DNA from: UBA11540 sp003445125
GTDB taxonomy: Bacteria > Bacillota > Clostridia > Oscillospirales > Ruminococcaceae
Length of the DNA: 39,748 nt
Direction of reading: 5' to 3'
Assembly (NCBI GenBank): GCA_937899435.1
Contig: CALBQG010000056.1
Span: 1 to 39,748, forward strand
Position 1 is the stretch's first letter. Each line of letters opens with the position of its first letter. The notes under the pieces were generated by a model. The model ran no database searches. It saw nothing but the letters and a program-made list of their open reading frames with translations, and was not told the origin of the DNA. The position numbers and the translations under genes were made by a program. Shown here one piece after another: positions 7,383 to 15,942 of this stretch.

Positions 7383-8825
7383 TTATTTTTTCGTCCAGGT
7401 GCTGGGGGCGCAGGCAAGAAGCAGCGGGAAAATTTCCAATCTTCCCAGCAGCATTGCAAACGAAAGCACCAGCTTGGCAAAGCCGGAATAATCGGCATAA
7501 CTGCCCATCGGTCCGACCGCGCCAAGTCCCGGTCCGACATTGTTGAAGCAGGAAATGGCGGCGGTCAGGTTGGTTTCCAGTTCAAACGGCTCAAAGCTCA
7601 GAATCAGAAACACCGCCAGAATGCTGAACATATAAGCGGCAAAATAGGTCGTCACCCCGTGCAGGGTTTCTTTTTCCAATGCCTTTCCTTCAAACCGTGC
7701 GGCACTGACCGAACGCGGGTGCAGCAGGTGTTTCAGCTCCCGACGGATCTGTTTAAGCAGAATCACCGCGCGGGACACCTTCAGACCGCCTGCCGTCGAT
7801 CCCGCACAGCCGCCGAGAAACAGCAGTGCAAAAATCACCGCACGGGAGAACTGCGGCCAGAGATTGAAGTCCGCCGTGGAAAAACCGGTAGTCGTCGTGA
7901 CGGAGGACACCTGGAAAAACGCGTCGCGCACCGCGTCGGACGCATTCGCGTACAGCGGGCGGATATTGGCAAAAATCGCACAGGTGGCGACGAGAATCAC
8001 GCCCAGATAAGTCCACAGCTCCTCGCTGCGCAGCGCCGATTTTGCGCGGCGGATGAGCAGAAGGTAGTACAGGTTGAAGTTGATGCCGAACAGCATCATG
8101 AACACCGCGATTACCCATTGCAGATACGGGCTGTACCCCGCAAGTCCGTTTGCTTTGATCGCAAAGCCGCCGGTACCCGCCGTGCCGAACGCGTGCACCA
8201 GGCTGTCAAACAGCGGCATTTTGCCGCACAAAAGCAAAATCACCTCGATCGCGGTCATCGCCACATAGATCAGATACAGAATTTTTGCCGTATCCTTCAG
8301 CCGCGGCACCAGTTTTCCCATGGTCGGTCCGGGCATTTCGGCGCGCAGAATATGAATGGAGCGCGCGGAAACATTGGGCATCAGCGCGACCACGAACACC
8401 AGAATTCCCATACCGCCGATCCAGTGCGTGAAGCACCGCCAGAACTGCACCCCGTGGCTGAGAGATTCCACATCGCGGAGAATGGATGCACCGGTCGTGG
8501 TAAAGCCGCTGACGGTTTCAAAAAACGCGTCGATATAATCGGGAATATCCCCGCTCAAAAACGCCGGAAGCGCGCCGATCAGCGACGTGAAAATCCACGC
8601 AAGCCCCACAATGGCAAAGCCTTCCTTGGCGTAAATCACGTGGCTGGCGGTTTTCAAAAGCCGCACCGCCGCCGTGCCGAGCAGAAACGTCCCCGCCGCC
8701 ACCGCCAAAAACCACCACGCGCAGGATTCTCTGTACAAAAATCCCACCAAGGCAGGCAGCAACAGCAGCAGACCCTCTGTCTGCGCCAGCCTGCCGAGCA
8801 TACGAAACACTGCTTTTCGATTCAT
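7383..8825 (-). CDS. trkH: TrkH family potassium uptake channel subunit
   Basis: This 480-residue integral membrane protein forms the K+ pore of the Trk/Ktr system. Four pore-loop repeats are visible in order: SGFTTTGAS (about residue 106), GTAGTGGFA (about 220), TTTTGFSTADF (about 310) and NNVGPGLGAVG (about 435). Each contains the selectivity-filter glycine, surrounded by hydrophobic helices. It lies nine bases downstream of trkA, which encodes the cytosolic gating ring that binds it. ATG 8825 is preceded by GAGGATAGGAC. It is the last gene of a six-gene operon. Confidence 0.95.
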   Translation of the reverse strand: MNRKAVFRMLGRLAQTEGLLLLLPALVGFLYRESCAWWFLAVAAGTFLLGTAAVRLLKTASHVIYAKEGFAIVGLAWIFTSLIGALPAFLSGDIPDYIDAFFETVSGFTTTGASILRDVESLSHGVQFWRCFTHWIGGMGILVFVVALMPNVSARSIHILRAEMPGPTMGKLVPRLKDTAKILYLIYVAMTAIEVILLLCGKMPLFDSLVHAFGTAGTGGFAIKANGLAGYSPYLQWVIAVFMMLFGINFNLYYLLLIRRAKSALRSEELWTYLGVILVATCAIFANIRPLYANASDAVRDAFFQVSSVTTTTGFSTADFNLWPQFSRAVIFALLFLGGCAGSTAGGLKVSRAVILLKQIRRELKHLLHPRSVSAARFEGKALEKETLHGVTTYFAAYMFSILAVFLILSFEPFELETNLTAAISCFNNVGPGLGAVGPMGSYADYSGFAKLVLSFAMLLGRLEIFPLLLACAPSTWTKK

Positions 8826-8834
8826 GTCCTATCC

Positions 8835-10193
8835 TCACCGTATGATATCCGAAAGATCGTTGAGCTGCTGTCCCGCCGCCAGCACGATCACCTTGTCCCC
8901 CGCCGCCATGCAGTCGTCGCCGGAGGGAATGATCGTCTTGCGCCCGCGGATGATGCCCGCGATCAGAATATCTTTTTTTCGTGTCAGTTCCTTGAGCGGC
9001 ACGCCTGCGAATTTGAAGTCCGCACCAACATTGAATTCCAGCGCCTCCGCCTTACCGTCCATCAGCTTATACAGCGTTTCCACGTTGCTCCCCAGCGAAT
9101 TTTCCAGCGCGCGGGCATACTGCACCAGAATATCCGACACGCTTCGCTTCGGAGAGATGATGCACTCCAATCCCAGCTTTTCCGCCATGGAAGCCAATTC
9201 GTTGCGGTTGACCTTGGAGATGACCTTCGGGACATTCTGCGAGGAAGCGAAAAACGAAATCAGAATATTTTCCTCGTCCATGCCCGTCAGCGCCACAAAT
9301 GCGTCCATTTCCCCGATGCCTTCCTCCAATAGCAGTTCCTGCTGAGCGCCGTCGCCCACGATCGTCACCGCTTCGGGGAATGTATCGGCAAACTCCTGCG
9401 CACGGCGGGGATCCCGCTCGATGACCTTGACGGTATTGCCGCTGGCAAGAAGCATTTTGGTCAGGTAATGCGCCGTGCGGCTCGCGCCGAGAATCATTAC
9501 GCTGCGCGCCTGCTTTCTCAGGATTCCCATCATCTTCAGCAGCTTTTGAATCTCGTTCGGTGCCGCCGTCAGACCGATTCTGTCCCCGCTTTTCAGCACA
9601 AAGCTTCCGTCCGGGATGTACACCTCTTCCCCGCGCTGCACCACGCAGACGAGGAAATTGGCCTGGTATTTTTTGCGCAATTCGTACAATGCCACGCCGT
9701 CAAGCGGGGAATCCGGCTTCAGGCGAAGTTCCACCATTTCAAAATTGCGGCGGGAAAACGTCTCGATATTCACCGCGCTGGGCAGTTTCAGGATATTGAA
9801 CAGTTCGTGCGCCGCCGCGAGATCGGGATTGATCGACGACGACAAATCCAGCTGCTGGCGCAAAAATCCGAGGCTTCGGTCATTGTATTCGGGATTTCGG
9901 ATGCGCGCCAGCGTATGCCGCGCCCCCATGCGTTTGGCGATGAAACAGCTGAGCATATTCAGTTCGTCCGAGCCTGTGACCGCCACAAACAGTTCCGTCT
10001 GCGCCACGCCCGCTTCGGACAGCGTATCGCAGTCCGTACCGCTGCCGCAGACGCACATGGCGTCATAGACGTTGGTGATCTCCGCAATGGCTTCGGAGCT
10101 GTCATCCACCGCAACCACGTCGTGTCCCTCATTGACGAGGCTTTCGATGATGGTCGTTCCGATTTTTCCGCAACCGACGACAATAATTTTCAT
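8835..10193 (-). CDS. trkA: Trk potassium transporter peripheral subunit TrkA
   Basis: This 452-residue cytosolic protein gates the TrkH channel in response to nucleotides. It is the double-length form with two RCK_N/RCK_C units. The first Rossmann motif is IIVVGCGKIGTTI at the N-terminus, and the second is VMILGASRTAHYL near residue 233, each followed by a TrkA-C domain (for example RRNFEMVELRLKPDSPLDG and EFNVGADFKFAGVPLKELT). The length is close to E. coli TrkA. GGATAGGAGAAAATT precedes the ATG. It is nine bases after the 45-residue membrane protein gene and nine bases before trkH. Confidence 0.95.
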   Translation of the reverse strand: MKIIVVGCGKIGTTIIESLVNEGHDVVAVDDSSEAIAEITNVYDAMCVCGSGTDCDTLSEAGVAQTELFVAVTGSDELNMLSCFIAKRMGARHTLARIRNPEYNDRSLGFLRQQLDLSSSINPDLAAAHELFNILKLPSAVNIETFSRRNFEMVELRLKPDSPLDGVALYELRKKYQANFLVCVVQRGEEVYIPDGSFVLKSGDRIGLTAAPNEIQKLLKMMGILRKQARSVMILGASRTAHYLTKMLLASGNTVKVIERDPRRAQEFADTFPEAVTIVGDGAQQELLLEEGIGEMDAFVALTGMDEENILISFFASSQNVPKVISKVNRNELASMAEKLGLECIISPKRSVSDILVQYARALENSLGSNVETLYKLMDGKAEALEFNVGADFKFAGVPLKELTRKKDILIAGIIRGRKTIIPSGDDCMAAGDKVIVLAAGQQLNDLSDIIR

Positions 10194-10202
10194 AATTTTC
10201 TC

Positions 10203-10340
10203 CTATCCGTTTTGTCGAACGTACAGGTATTCCCGCACGCCTTTATAAAACCACATCAGCCACGCCGCCGCGGCATTTGCCGCCCACAGCACCGCCGTCA
10301 GAATCACCGTCAGACGACCGATTTTTTCCGAACGCGTCAT
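10203..10340 (-). CDS. Small membrane protein (45 residues) coupled to trkA-trkH
   Basis: This is a short open reading frame of 46 codons. Its ATG (10340-10338) overlaps the TGA of the tcdA-like gene in an ATGA junction, and its stop lies nine bases before trkA. The product has a charged start (MTRSEKIGR), one hydrophobic helix of about 22 residues (LTVILTAVLWAANAAAAWLMWF) and a basic tail (YKGVREYLYVRQNG), which predicts a single-pass protein with a positive end on each side. A GAAAGGGG sequence lies about 10 bases before the ATG. The overlapping start, the even spacing to trkA and the membrane helix argue that it is a real gene. The family is not recognised; a small accessory of the Trk channel is a guess based only on position. 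Confidence 0.72.
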   Translation of the reverse strand: MTRSEKIGRLTVILTAVLWAANAAAAWLMWFYKGVREYLYVRQNG

Positions 10341-11047
10341 GAGTTTTCCCCTTTCAGAAGATCACGGACGACCTCGCCCGCAATCAGCAGTCCCGCCACC
10401 GACGGCACATACGGCAGACTGCCGGGCGTCTGCTTGCGTTTTTCGGGATCGGTCACCCGCGGTTTGAGCGGCGGTTCGTCCGAAAACAGCACCTTCACCT
10501 TTCGGATTCCCCGTTTTTTGAGTTCCGTCCGCATCACCCGCGCCAGCGGACAGACGGACGTTTTGGAAATATCGGCAATGGCAAAATGCGACGCGTCCGC
10601 ATGGTTTCCCGTACCCATACTGCTGAGAATCGGCACGTTACTTGCCTTGCACCGTTCAATCAGAAGCAGCTTGGAGGTCACGGTATCGATCGCATCGATC
10701 ACATAATCATACGCCGAAAGATCAAATTCATCGGCGTTTTCCGCCGTATAGAACACCGGAAATGTCAGTACCTCGGTTTGCGGGCAGATATCGTGAATCC
10801 GCCACGCCGCGACCTCGACCTTCGGCTGTCCGATCGTGCTGTGCAGCGCAATCAGCTGGCGATTGAGGTTGCTTTCCGCCACGGCGTCGTGATCGAACAG
10901 CGCAATTTTCCCGACGCCCGCCCGCGCCAGCGCCTCCACCGCAAACGACCCTACGCCGCCAACGCCGAACACCGCCACTGCTTTTTTCCGCAGGGCGGCA
11001 ATCCCTTCGTCGCCGATCAGCAGCGCCGTTCTTTCAAACTGTCCCAT
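10337..11047 (-). CDS. tcdA: TcdA/YgdL-like E1-type tRNA threonylcarbamoyladenosine dehydratase
   Basis: This 236-residue ThiF/MoeB-superfamily enzyme is predicted to adenylate and cyclise t6A37 in tRNA to ct6A. The nucleotide-binding motif is VFGVGGVGSF (about residue 26). FDHDAVAESNLNRQ supplies the acidic and Arg residues that bind ATP, and YVIDAIDTVTSK is typical of the family. The start at 11047 (MGQFERTALLIG) fits family alignments and has AAAGG upstream; a start at 11113 would run far into the upstream gene. It overlaps the ttcA-like gene by 14 bases and the small membrane protein by four. Confidence 0.9.
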   Translation of the reverse strand: MGQFERTALLIGDEGIAALRKKAVAVFGVGGVGSFAVEALARAGVGKIALFDHDAVAESNLNRQLIALHSTIGQPKVEVAAWRIHDICPQTEVLTFPVFYTAENADEFDLSAYDYVIDAIDTVTSKLLLIERCKASNVPILSSMGTGNHADASHFAIADISKTSVCPLARVMRTELKKRGIRKVKVLFSDEPPLKPRVTDPEKRKQTPGSLPYVPSVAGLLIAGEVVRDLLKGENS

Positions 11048-11879
11048 GAGAATCGTACCTTTCCAAAAAGCTGTGCCACTCGCCGCCGTCTTCTTCCCGA
11101 TACCCGATGACATTGGAAAGATTGACGTTATGAATACTCTGAAAAATGTTCATGGCGGTATAGCGGTTGTCCGCCTCCAGCTCGGCAATCAGCTTTTTCA
11201 TCATTTTCCGTTTGGAGCGGTTTTCATGTTCCTCGGCGTCGGTTTGCTCCGTGAAGCGGCAGGCACAGCGGATAAATTCCAGTTCGTTATAGCGCGCCCA
11301 CGCGATGACATCCCGCTCCCGTACCATGTACAGCGGACGGATCAGCTCCATGCCGGGATGCCCCGTACTTTTGAGCTTCGGCATCATGGTTTTGATCTCC
11401 GCTCCGTAAATCATGCTCATCAGCACCGTTTCGATCACGTCGTCGAAATGATGCCCCAGCGCGATTTTATTGCAGTTCAGACTCTTGGCATACTCGTACA
11501 GATGCCCGCGGCGCATCCGCGCGCAAAGGTAGCAGGGAGAATCGTCCTGTGTGGAGACAAACTCGAAAATATCGCTGTCATACACATGAATCGGCAGTCC
11601 CATCACCTCGGCATTGTCCAGAATTTTTTGACGGTTTTGCGGATGATAGCCCGGGTCCATGACCAGATATTCCGTTTCAAACGGAAAATCGCTGTATTTC
11701 TGCAAATGCTGCATACATTTTGCCAGCAGCATCGAATCTTTTCCGCCCGAAATGCACACCGCCACGCGGTCGCCCGGCTGAATCAGCGCATATTCGTTGA
11801 TTGCCGAAATAAATCGGTTCCAGATCGTTTTTTTGTATTTTTTGATGATACTGCGTTCAATTTCCGTCTGTCGATCCAT
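11034..11879 (-). CDS. TtcA-family tRNA 2-thiolation protein (PP-loop ATPase)
   Basis: This 281-residue PP-loop protein is probably involved in thiolation of a tRNA cytidine. The ATP-binding motif SGGKDS is near residue 45. Cysteine pairs that could bind an Fe-S cluster are CYLC (about 125) and the later CAC (about 219), like the three cysteines of TtcA, and GHHFDDVIET is a further family motif. The start at 11879 (MDRQTEIERSIIKKY) overlaps the stop codon of the acetyltransferase gene (TGATG). A start at 11990 is rejected because it would add a low-complexity tail inside that gene. In Firmicutes the exact modified base is less certain than in E. coli. Confidence 0.88.
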   Translation of the reverse strand: MDRQTEIERSIIKKYKKTIWNRFISAINEYALIQPGDRVAVCISGGKDSMLLAKCMQHLQKYSDFPFETEYLVMDPGYHPQNRQKILDNAEVMGLPIHVYDSDIFEFVSTQDDSPCYLCARMRRGHLYEYAKSLNCNKIALGHHFDDVIETVLMSMIYGAEIKTMMPKLKSTGHPGMELIRPLYMVRERDVIAWARYNELEFIRCACRFTEQTDAEEHENRSKRKMMKKLIAELEADNRYTAMNIFQSIHNVNLSNVIGYREEDGGEWHSFLERYDSHGTV

Positions 11880-12658
11880 CAAACCAACCCCATGCAAAGT
11901 GCTATCAGATAATAAATGCCGTACAGAAGCGGAATGTGAATCAGATAAATCCACAGCGTCACCCGTCCGACCGCCGCGAGCGGCCTGCAATGCGTATCAT
12001 ACACCCACTGCGGCGCGCGTCTTTCCTCCAGATGCCGTCCCCAGAACGTGCCGATCAGAAACAGAAACATCCACGGCATCAGCGGATAATAATCCGCGGA
12101 AAAGAACCCCGGATAGGTCAGCCCGAGGGGAAACAGCCACTGCACATGATTCACGGGAAGCGAAAATTCCCACAGATACGGGATTCCGAGCGCCCCATCC
12201 TGCAAACGGAACGTCAGTACAAACAGCACACACAGCACCGGCACCGCCCACACCGCCTTGCATTTTGAGAGCGGGCGGCTCAAAAAATCATACAGAATCA
12301 TGGAAAAACCGAGCAGGTGCAGAATCCCCCACAGCACCTGGAAATCGCCGTTATGGAACACCACCGTCACGCCCGTGATCAAGCATGCAATCAGAAACAG
12401 AATCATGCCGCGGCGAAAGTTATTGCGCGAAAAGTGACAGCACGCACCGGAAATCAGCACGAACATTCCCGCGCCCGCATACACCAGTGCCTGTAACCAT
12501 GAACTTTCAAGCCACGCGGGAACCAGCACGGGAAACGGCGATGCCTGATAAAAGAGCATGACCGCATGATACAGCACGACCAACAAAATCAAAACCCCGC
12601 GGATTTCGTCAAGCAAACCCACGCGGGCTGTCGGATCTTTTTTTTCAAAAAGCTTCAT
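11879..12658 (-). CDS. Membrane protein with HGSNAT-like (DUF1624) acyltransferase domain
   Basis: This 259-residue protein has about seven hydrophobic helices. The N-terminus RVGLLDEIRGVLILLVVLYHAVMLF, with its acidic-Arg-Gly motif and a following helix with His, is characteristic of the heparan-alpha-glucosaminide N-acetyltransferase/DUF1624 family. ISGACCHFSRNNFRRG and the C-terminal GRVTLWIYLIHIPLLYG also fit. The natural substrate in bacteria is not established; transfer of acetyl groups to envelope sugars is a family-based inference. It is the first gene of the operon that continues to trkH. GCGAGGTG precedes the ATG. Confidence 0.8.
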   Translation of the reverse strand: MKLFEKKDPTARVGLLDEIRGVLILLVVLYHAVMLFYQASPFPVLVPAWLESSWLQALVYAGAGMFVLISGACCHFSRNNFRRGMILFLIACLITGVTVVFHNGDFQVLWGILHLLGFSMILYDFLSRPLSKCKAVWAVPVLCVLFVLTFRLQDGALGIPYLWEFSLPVNHVQWLFPLGLTYPGFFSADYYPLMPWMFLFLIGTFWGRHLEERRAPQWVYDTHCRPLAAVGRVTLWIYLIHIPLLYGIYYLIALCMGLV

Positions 12659-12675
12659 AGAAACACCTCGCTCCT

Positions 12676-12704
12676 ATTTTACCCCCAACCGCCCATAAAA
12701 TCAA
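12676..12704 (-). promoter_or_regulatory. Possible promoter of the acetyltransferase-to-trkH operon
   Basis: On the minus strand TTGATT (12704-12699) and TAAAAT (12681-12676) are 17 bases apart. The -10 lies only 17 bases from the ATG, which would place the ribosome binding site at the very 5' end of the transcript, so the call is tentative. Confidence 0.4.
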
Positions 12705-12718
12705 GTGATTTTCATAAT

Positions 12719-12747
12719 TTGACAAACGAAAGAAAGTGTGATATACT
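12719..12747 (+). promoter_or_regulatory. Consensus sigma-A promoter of the CNNM/CBS gene
   Basis: TTGACA (12719-12724) and TATACT (12742-12747) are separated by 17 bases. GGAGGTT at 12770-12776 then serves the ATG at 12785. Confidence 0.85.
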
Positions 12748-12784
12748 TTAAGGAACAATATTATTTTCTGGAGGTTGAACTTTC

Positions 12785-14110
12785 ATGGACCCGGACAGTA
12801 TATGGCAGGTCGTTTTTCTGGTGGCGGCGGCGGTTTTTTCCGCTGTTTTCAAGGCTTTTTCCCTCGCGTTCCCGCGGCTTGACGAGGCAAAAATCGACGA
12901 GATTGCGGATGTGGACGAGAAAAAAGCAAAACAGCTGAGGAAAATCAGCCAGACATCCGAAAAATCCTCTTTCCGTGCAAAAACCGTTTCCGGCATTTTC
13001 GACGCTTTTTTTGCCGTTTTGCTGACGGTTTTCACCGCGAGCCGTCTGTATCCTTTATGGCATTCGGTGATCACCGACGAATTTGCAGCAAAATTTCTCA
13101 CGCTTCTTGCCGTCTTCCTTCTTCTGTTGGCGGTGGAGCTGCTGCTGGTTCGCCCGTTTTCCGTCCTTCTCGGACAGAAAAACCCCGAATCCTTCGTCGG
13201 CGGCGGGCTTTCCTTCTTCAAAGTGATCACGGCACTGTTCACGCCGATCACGGCGTTCTTTGATTCCATTGCCGGTGCGCTCACCCGCGCGGGCGGTCTT
13301 TCCTTGATTCCCTCGGAAGCCAACGCCACCGAAAAAGAAATCCGTCTGATGGTGGACGAAGGCGTGATTGAGGACACGCAGAAGGAAATGATCAACAATA
13401 TTTTTGAGTTTGACGACAAATCTGTGGATCTGGTCATGACCCACCGCAAAGACATTGTGGGCGTGGACATCGAGGAGGCTTCCTTCCGGCAGGTCATCAA
13501 CACCGCCATGGAAACCGGCTATTCCCGTCTGCCTGTCTACCGTGAGGACATCGACCACATCATCGGTATTCTCTACGTCAAGGATTTGCTCGGCTGTATC
13601 CACGACAACACCGAAGCCGAATTTTCCGCGCAGAAGCTGATGCGCACCCCGCTGTACATTCCCGAATCCATGCACTGCCGCGATCTGTTCAAGAAATTCA
13701 AGGATGAAAAGACGCAGATGGCGGTGGTCATCGACGAATACGGCGGCACCTCCGGCATCGTCACCATGGAGGACGTAGTGGAATCTATTGTCGGCAACAT
13801 TCAGGACGAATACGACAACGAGCAGGAGGACATCGCCAAGGTTTCGGACAACAGCTACCGTTTCGACGGCTCGGTGCCGCTCGACGAAGTGAAGCGGCTG
13901 CTTGACATCGACATTGACGAGGACGTAGACTACGACACCCTCAGCGGTTTTCTCATTCATCTGATCGGGCGGATTCCCGAAGACGGCGAACAGCTGGATG
14001 TACCTTATGAAAATGTGAATTTTCACGTGGCACTGGTGGAGGACAAACGAATTACCACCGTCATTGCCACCGTACAGCCCAAAGAAGAAACCGCCGAAAA
14101 CGAAGAATAA
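12785..14110 (+). CDS. CNNM/CorC-HlyC family membrane protein with CBS pair
   Basis: This 441-residue protein belongs to the hemolysin/CNNM group, whose members transport or regulate divalent cations such as Mg2+. The N-terminal membrane region (residues 1-170) is a diverged DUF21 with helices near 6-28, 65-88, 100-127 and 143-165. A CBS-domain pair spans about 205-340, with VMTHRKDIVGVD, YSRLPVYRED and MAVVIDEYGGTSGIVTMED. The C-terminal CorC_HlyC domain spans about 355-432 (DGSVPLDEVKRLLD, HLIGRIPEDGE). The DUF21 part lacks the usual dense small-residue core, so transport itself is less certain than the family assignment. A hairpin separates it from the PHP gene. Confidence 0.88.
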   Translation: MDPDSIWQVVFLVAAAVFSAVFKAFSLAFPRLDEAKIDEIADVDEKKAKQLRKISQTSEKSSFRAKTVSGIFDAFFAVLLTVFTASRLYPLWHSVITDEFAAKFLTLLAVFLLLLAVELLLVRPFSVLLGQKNPESFVGGGLSFFKVITALFTPITAFFDSIAGALTRAGGLSLIPSEANATEKEIRLMVDEGVIEDTQKEMINNIFEFDDKSVDLVMTHRKDIVGVDIEEASFRQVINTAMETGYSRLPVYREDIDHIIGILYVKDLLGCIHDNTEAEFSAQKLMRTPLYIPESMHCRDLFKKFKDEKTQMAVVIDEYGGTSGIVTMEDVVESIVGNIQDEYDNEQEDIAKVSDNSYRFDGSVPLDEVKRLLDIDIDEDVDYDTLSGFLIHLIGRIPEDGEQLDVPYENVNFHVALVEDKRITTVIATVQPKEETAENEE

Positions 14111-14113
14111 CCG

Positions 14114-14148
14114 ACGGCGGCGGTCATATACATGACCGCCGCCGTTTT
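14114..14148 (+). terminator. Hairpin, weak terminator or attenuator
   Basis: A perfect 14-bp stem (14114-14127 with 14132-14145) begins right after the CNNM stop codon but is followed by only TTTTG. Partial read-through into the PHP gene 20 bases later is likely. Confidence 0.65.
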
Positions 14149-14168
14149 GTCCCCGAAAGGAAATTTTT

Positions 14169-14849
14169 ATGTTTCGCTACGAACTGCATATGCACTCCCG
14201 CGAAGGAAGCAGATGCGGGCAGAGCAGCATTGAAGACATGATTCTGAGCTATCATCGGCTCGGTTTTGCGGGAGCCGCCGTCACCAATCACTTTCTCGGC
14301 GGCAACATCGCCGTCGATCGCGCCCTCCCGTGGGAAGCGCTGATCGAAGCGTACAGCCTCGCCTACACCCGCGGCAAAGAATTTGCGAAAACACTGGATT
14401 TTGATCTGTTGTTCGGCATAGAGCAGGGCTACGGCAAGGGCAAGGAATTTCTTGCCTACGGCTTTGAGCCGTCGTTTCTGACCGAACGTCCCTTTCTGCG
14501 CGATGCCGAGCTTTCCGTGTGGGCGCGGGAGATTCACGCGGTCGGCGGGTATCTCGGCTTTGCGCACCCGTTTCGTGTACGACCGTACATCACCGATCCC
14601 GACGAAATGCCCGACATGACCTTGGCGGACGGATTTGAGGGGTATAATATGGGCAATTCTCCCGAAGAAAACGAACGCGCTGTAAAATTGCTGTCCGCGC
14701 CGGGCAAAGTGTGTACGGCGGGAAGCGACCTGCACACCTGTTCTTTCGATCGGGCGTTCGGTGTCGTGTTTCCCGAAAGGGTCACGAGCAGTGAAGAACT
14801 GGCAAAGCGTCTCAAAAGCGGGAATTTTTCGCTGTTTCTCGGAAAATGA
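14169..14849 (+). CDS. PHP-domain metal-dependent phosphoesterase
   Basis: This 226-residue cytoplasmic protein has the PHP fold. Metal-binding motifs appear in order: LHMHS (His7, His9), TNHF (His41), GFAHPFR (about 133) and the C-terminal AGSDLHTCS (about 182). These match PHP phosphoesterases related to histidinol phosphatase and the polymerase PHP domain. The substrate cannot be read from sequence. The start ATG has GAAAGGAAA upstream. It follows the CNNM gene with a hairpin between them and is probably partly cotranscribed. Confidence 0.87.
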   Translation: MFRYELHMHSREGSRCGQSSIEDMILSYHRLGFAGAAVTNHFLGGNIAVDRALPWEALIEAYSLAYTRGKEFAKTLDFDLLFGIEQGYGKGKEFLAYGFEPSFLTERPFLRDAELSVWAREIHAVGGYLGFAHPFRVRPYITDPDEMPDMTLADGFEGYNMGNSPEENERAVKLLSAPGKVCTAGSDLHTCSFDRAFGVVFPERVTSSEELAKRLKSGNFSLFLGK

Positions 14850-14993
14850 CCTCCTCGTGGCATTAGAGAGGTCATCACGGGAAGTTTGATACAAAAACCG
14901 AATTCAAAAAATCCACGAATAAGCAAAACAGCGGCTTTCTGCCGATCTTCCGTCCCGCAGGTTGCAAACGTGAATTTCGTCTGAAACAGTCAG

Positions 14994-15040
14994 CAGCGGG
15001 CGGCGAAAAATTTTTTTCGCCGCCCGCTGTTTTATTTTTT
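14994..15040 (+). terminator. Terminator between the PHP and EamA genes
   Basis: A strong inverted repeat (14994-15010 with 15013-15029; CAGCGGGCGGCG core) is followed by TTTTATTTTTT on the plus strand. The T tract overlaps the last codons of the convergent EamA gene. The A-rich inner stem also gives some terminator character on the minus strand. Confidence 0.85.
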
Positions 15041-15919
15041 CTTTTTCACGGGAATCTGCGCCAGCAGCACTGCCGCAAACATCAGCACACAGCCGACAAT
15101 TTCCGTGGGGAGCATCCGCTCTCCCGAAATCATCGCGCCCGCCAGTGCACCGAACACCGATTCCATACTAAGCAGCAGCGACACCACGGTCGGATTGGTT
15201 CCGATCTGTGCCAGCACCTGCAAAGTATACGCCACGCCGCTGGACATAATGCCGACATACAGAATCGGCACGGCACAGTCAAGCAGCGCCTGCCAGGTGA
15301 CGGTTTCGGTCAGCACCGCCCCGATCAGCGACAGGACGCACGTCGTCAGCATCTGCACACAGGACATTGACACGCCGTCCACATCCTGCACGAAATGGTC
15401 GATCGCCAGAATCTGCACGGCATACATCACCGCGCACAAGAGCAGAATCAGGTCGCTTTTTCGGACGGAAAATCCACCGTGCACACACAAAAAATACATT
15501 CCCGCCACTGCCACCGCCACGCTGATCCAGACCGTAGCGGTCACTTTTTTGCCGAAAAACAGTCCGAACAGCGGCACCAGCACAATGTACAGCGCCGTGA
15601 TGAACGCAGTTTTGCCCGCGTCGGTATCGGCAATGCCGAGCTGCTGCAATGCCGACGCCGCAAACAGTGCCGCGCCGCAGCAGAAGCCGCCGATCCAAAC
15701 TTTTTTCGGGTTACTTTTTCGTTTTTCCGCATTCTTTTTTCCGATCAGGCGGCGCAGTGCCAGAAACACGCACAGCACCAGAAATCCCAGAAGAAAGCGG
15801 GCGGCATTGAAGGTGAAATTTCCGAGGTGCGCCGCGCCCTGTTTCTGGAACACAAACGCGACGCCCCAAATCAATGCCGTAATGACAGGGAGAACGCCCT
15901 GTCTCACTCGTTTTTCCAT
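15032..15919 (-). CDS. EamA/DMT family transporter
   Basis: This 295-residue integral membrane protein has ten predicted helices arranged as two EamA repeats: residues about 8-140 (ITALIWGVAFVFQKQGAAHLG, NAARFLLGFLVLCVFLAL) and about 150-288 (LLLCAVMYAVQILAID, LLSMESVFGALAGAMISGERM). The phrase near SMESVF followed by GERM is a family hallmark. It is predicted to export small metabolites; the substrate is unknown. AGAGGGAAGTAACC precedes ATG 15919. It starts 23 bases after the SpoIID fusion gene and is probably the last gene of that operon. Confidence 0.9.
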   Translation of the reverse strand: MEKRVRQGVLPVITALIWGVAFVFQKQGAAHLGNFTFNAARFLLGFLVLCVFLALRRLIGKKNAEKRKSNPKKVWIGGFCCGAALFAASALQQLGIADTDAGKTAFITALYIVLVPLFGLFFGKKVTATVWISVAVAVAGMYFLCVHGGFSVRKSDLILLLCAVMYAVQILAIDHFVQDVDGVSMSCVQMLTTCVLSLIGAVLTETVTWQALLDCAVPILYVGIMSSGVAYTLQVLAQIGTNPTVVSLLLSMESVFGALAGAMISGERMLPTEIVGCVLMFAAVLLAQIPVKKKK

Positions 15920-15942
15920 GGTTACTTCCCTCTTTTTGCGAA

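Noticed and set aside
7659..9332. A 557-codon plus-strand frame opposite trkH-trkA
   Set aside because: Arg/Gln/His-rich translation with no recognisable domain, fully antisense to two strong genes.
11880..11990. An upstream start for the TtcA-like protein
   Set aside because: The extra 37 residues lie inside the acetyltransferase gene and are low-complexity; the TGATG junction at 11879 is a typical coupled start.
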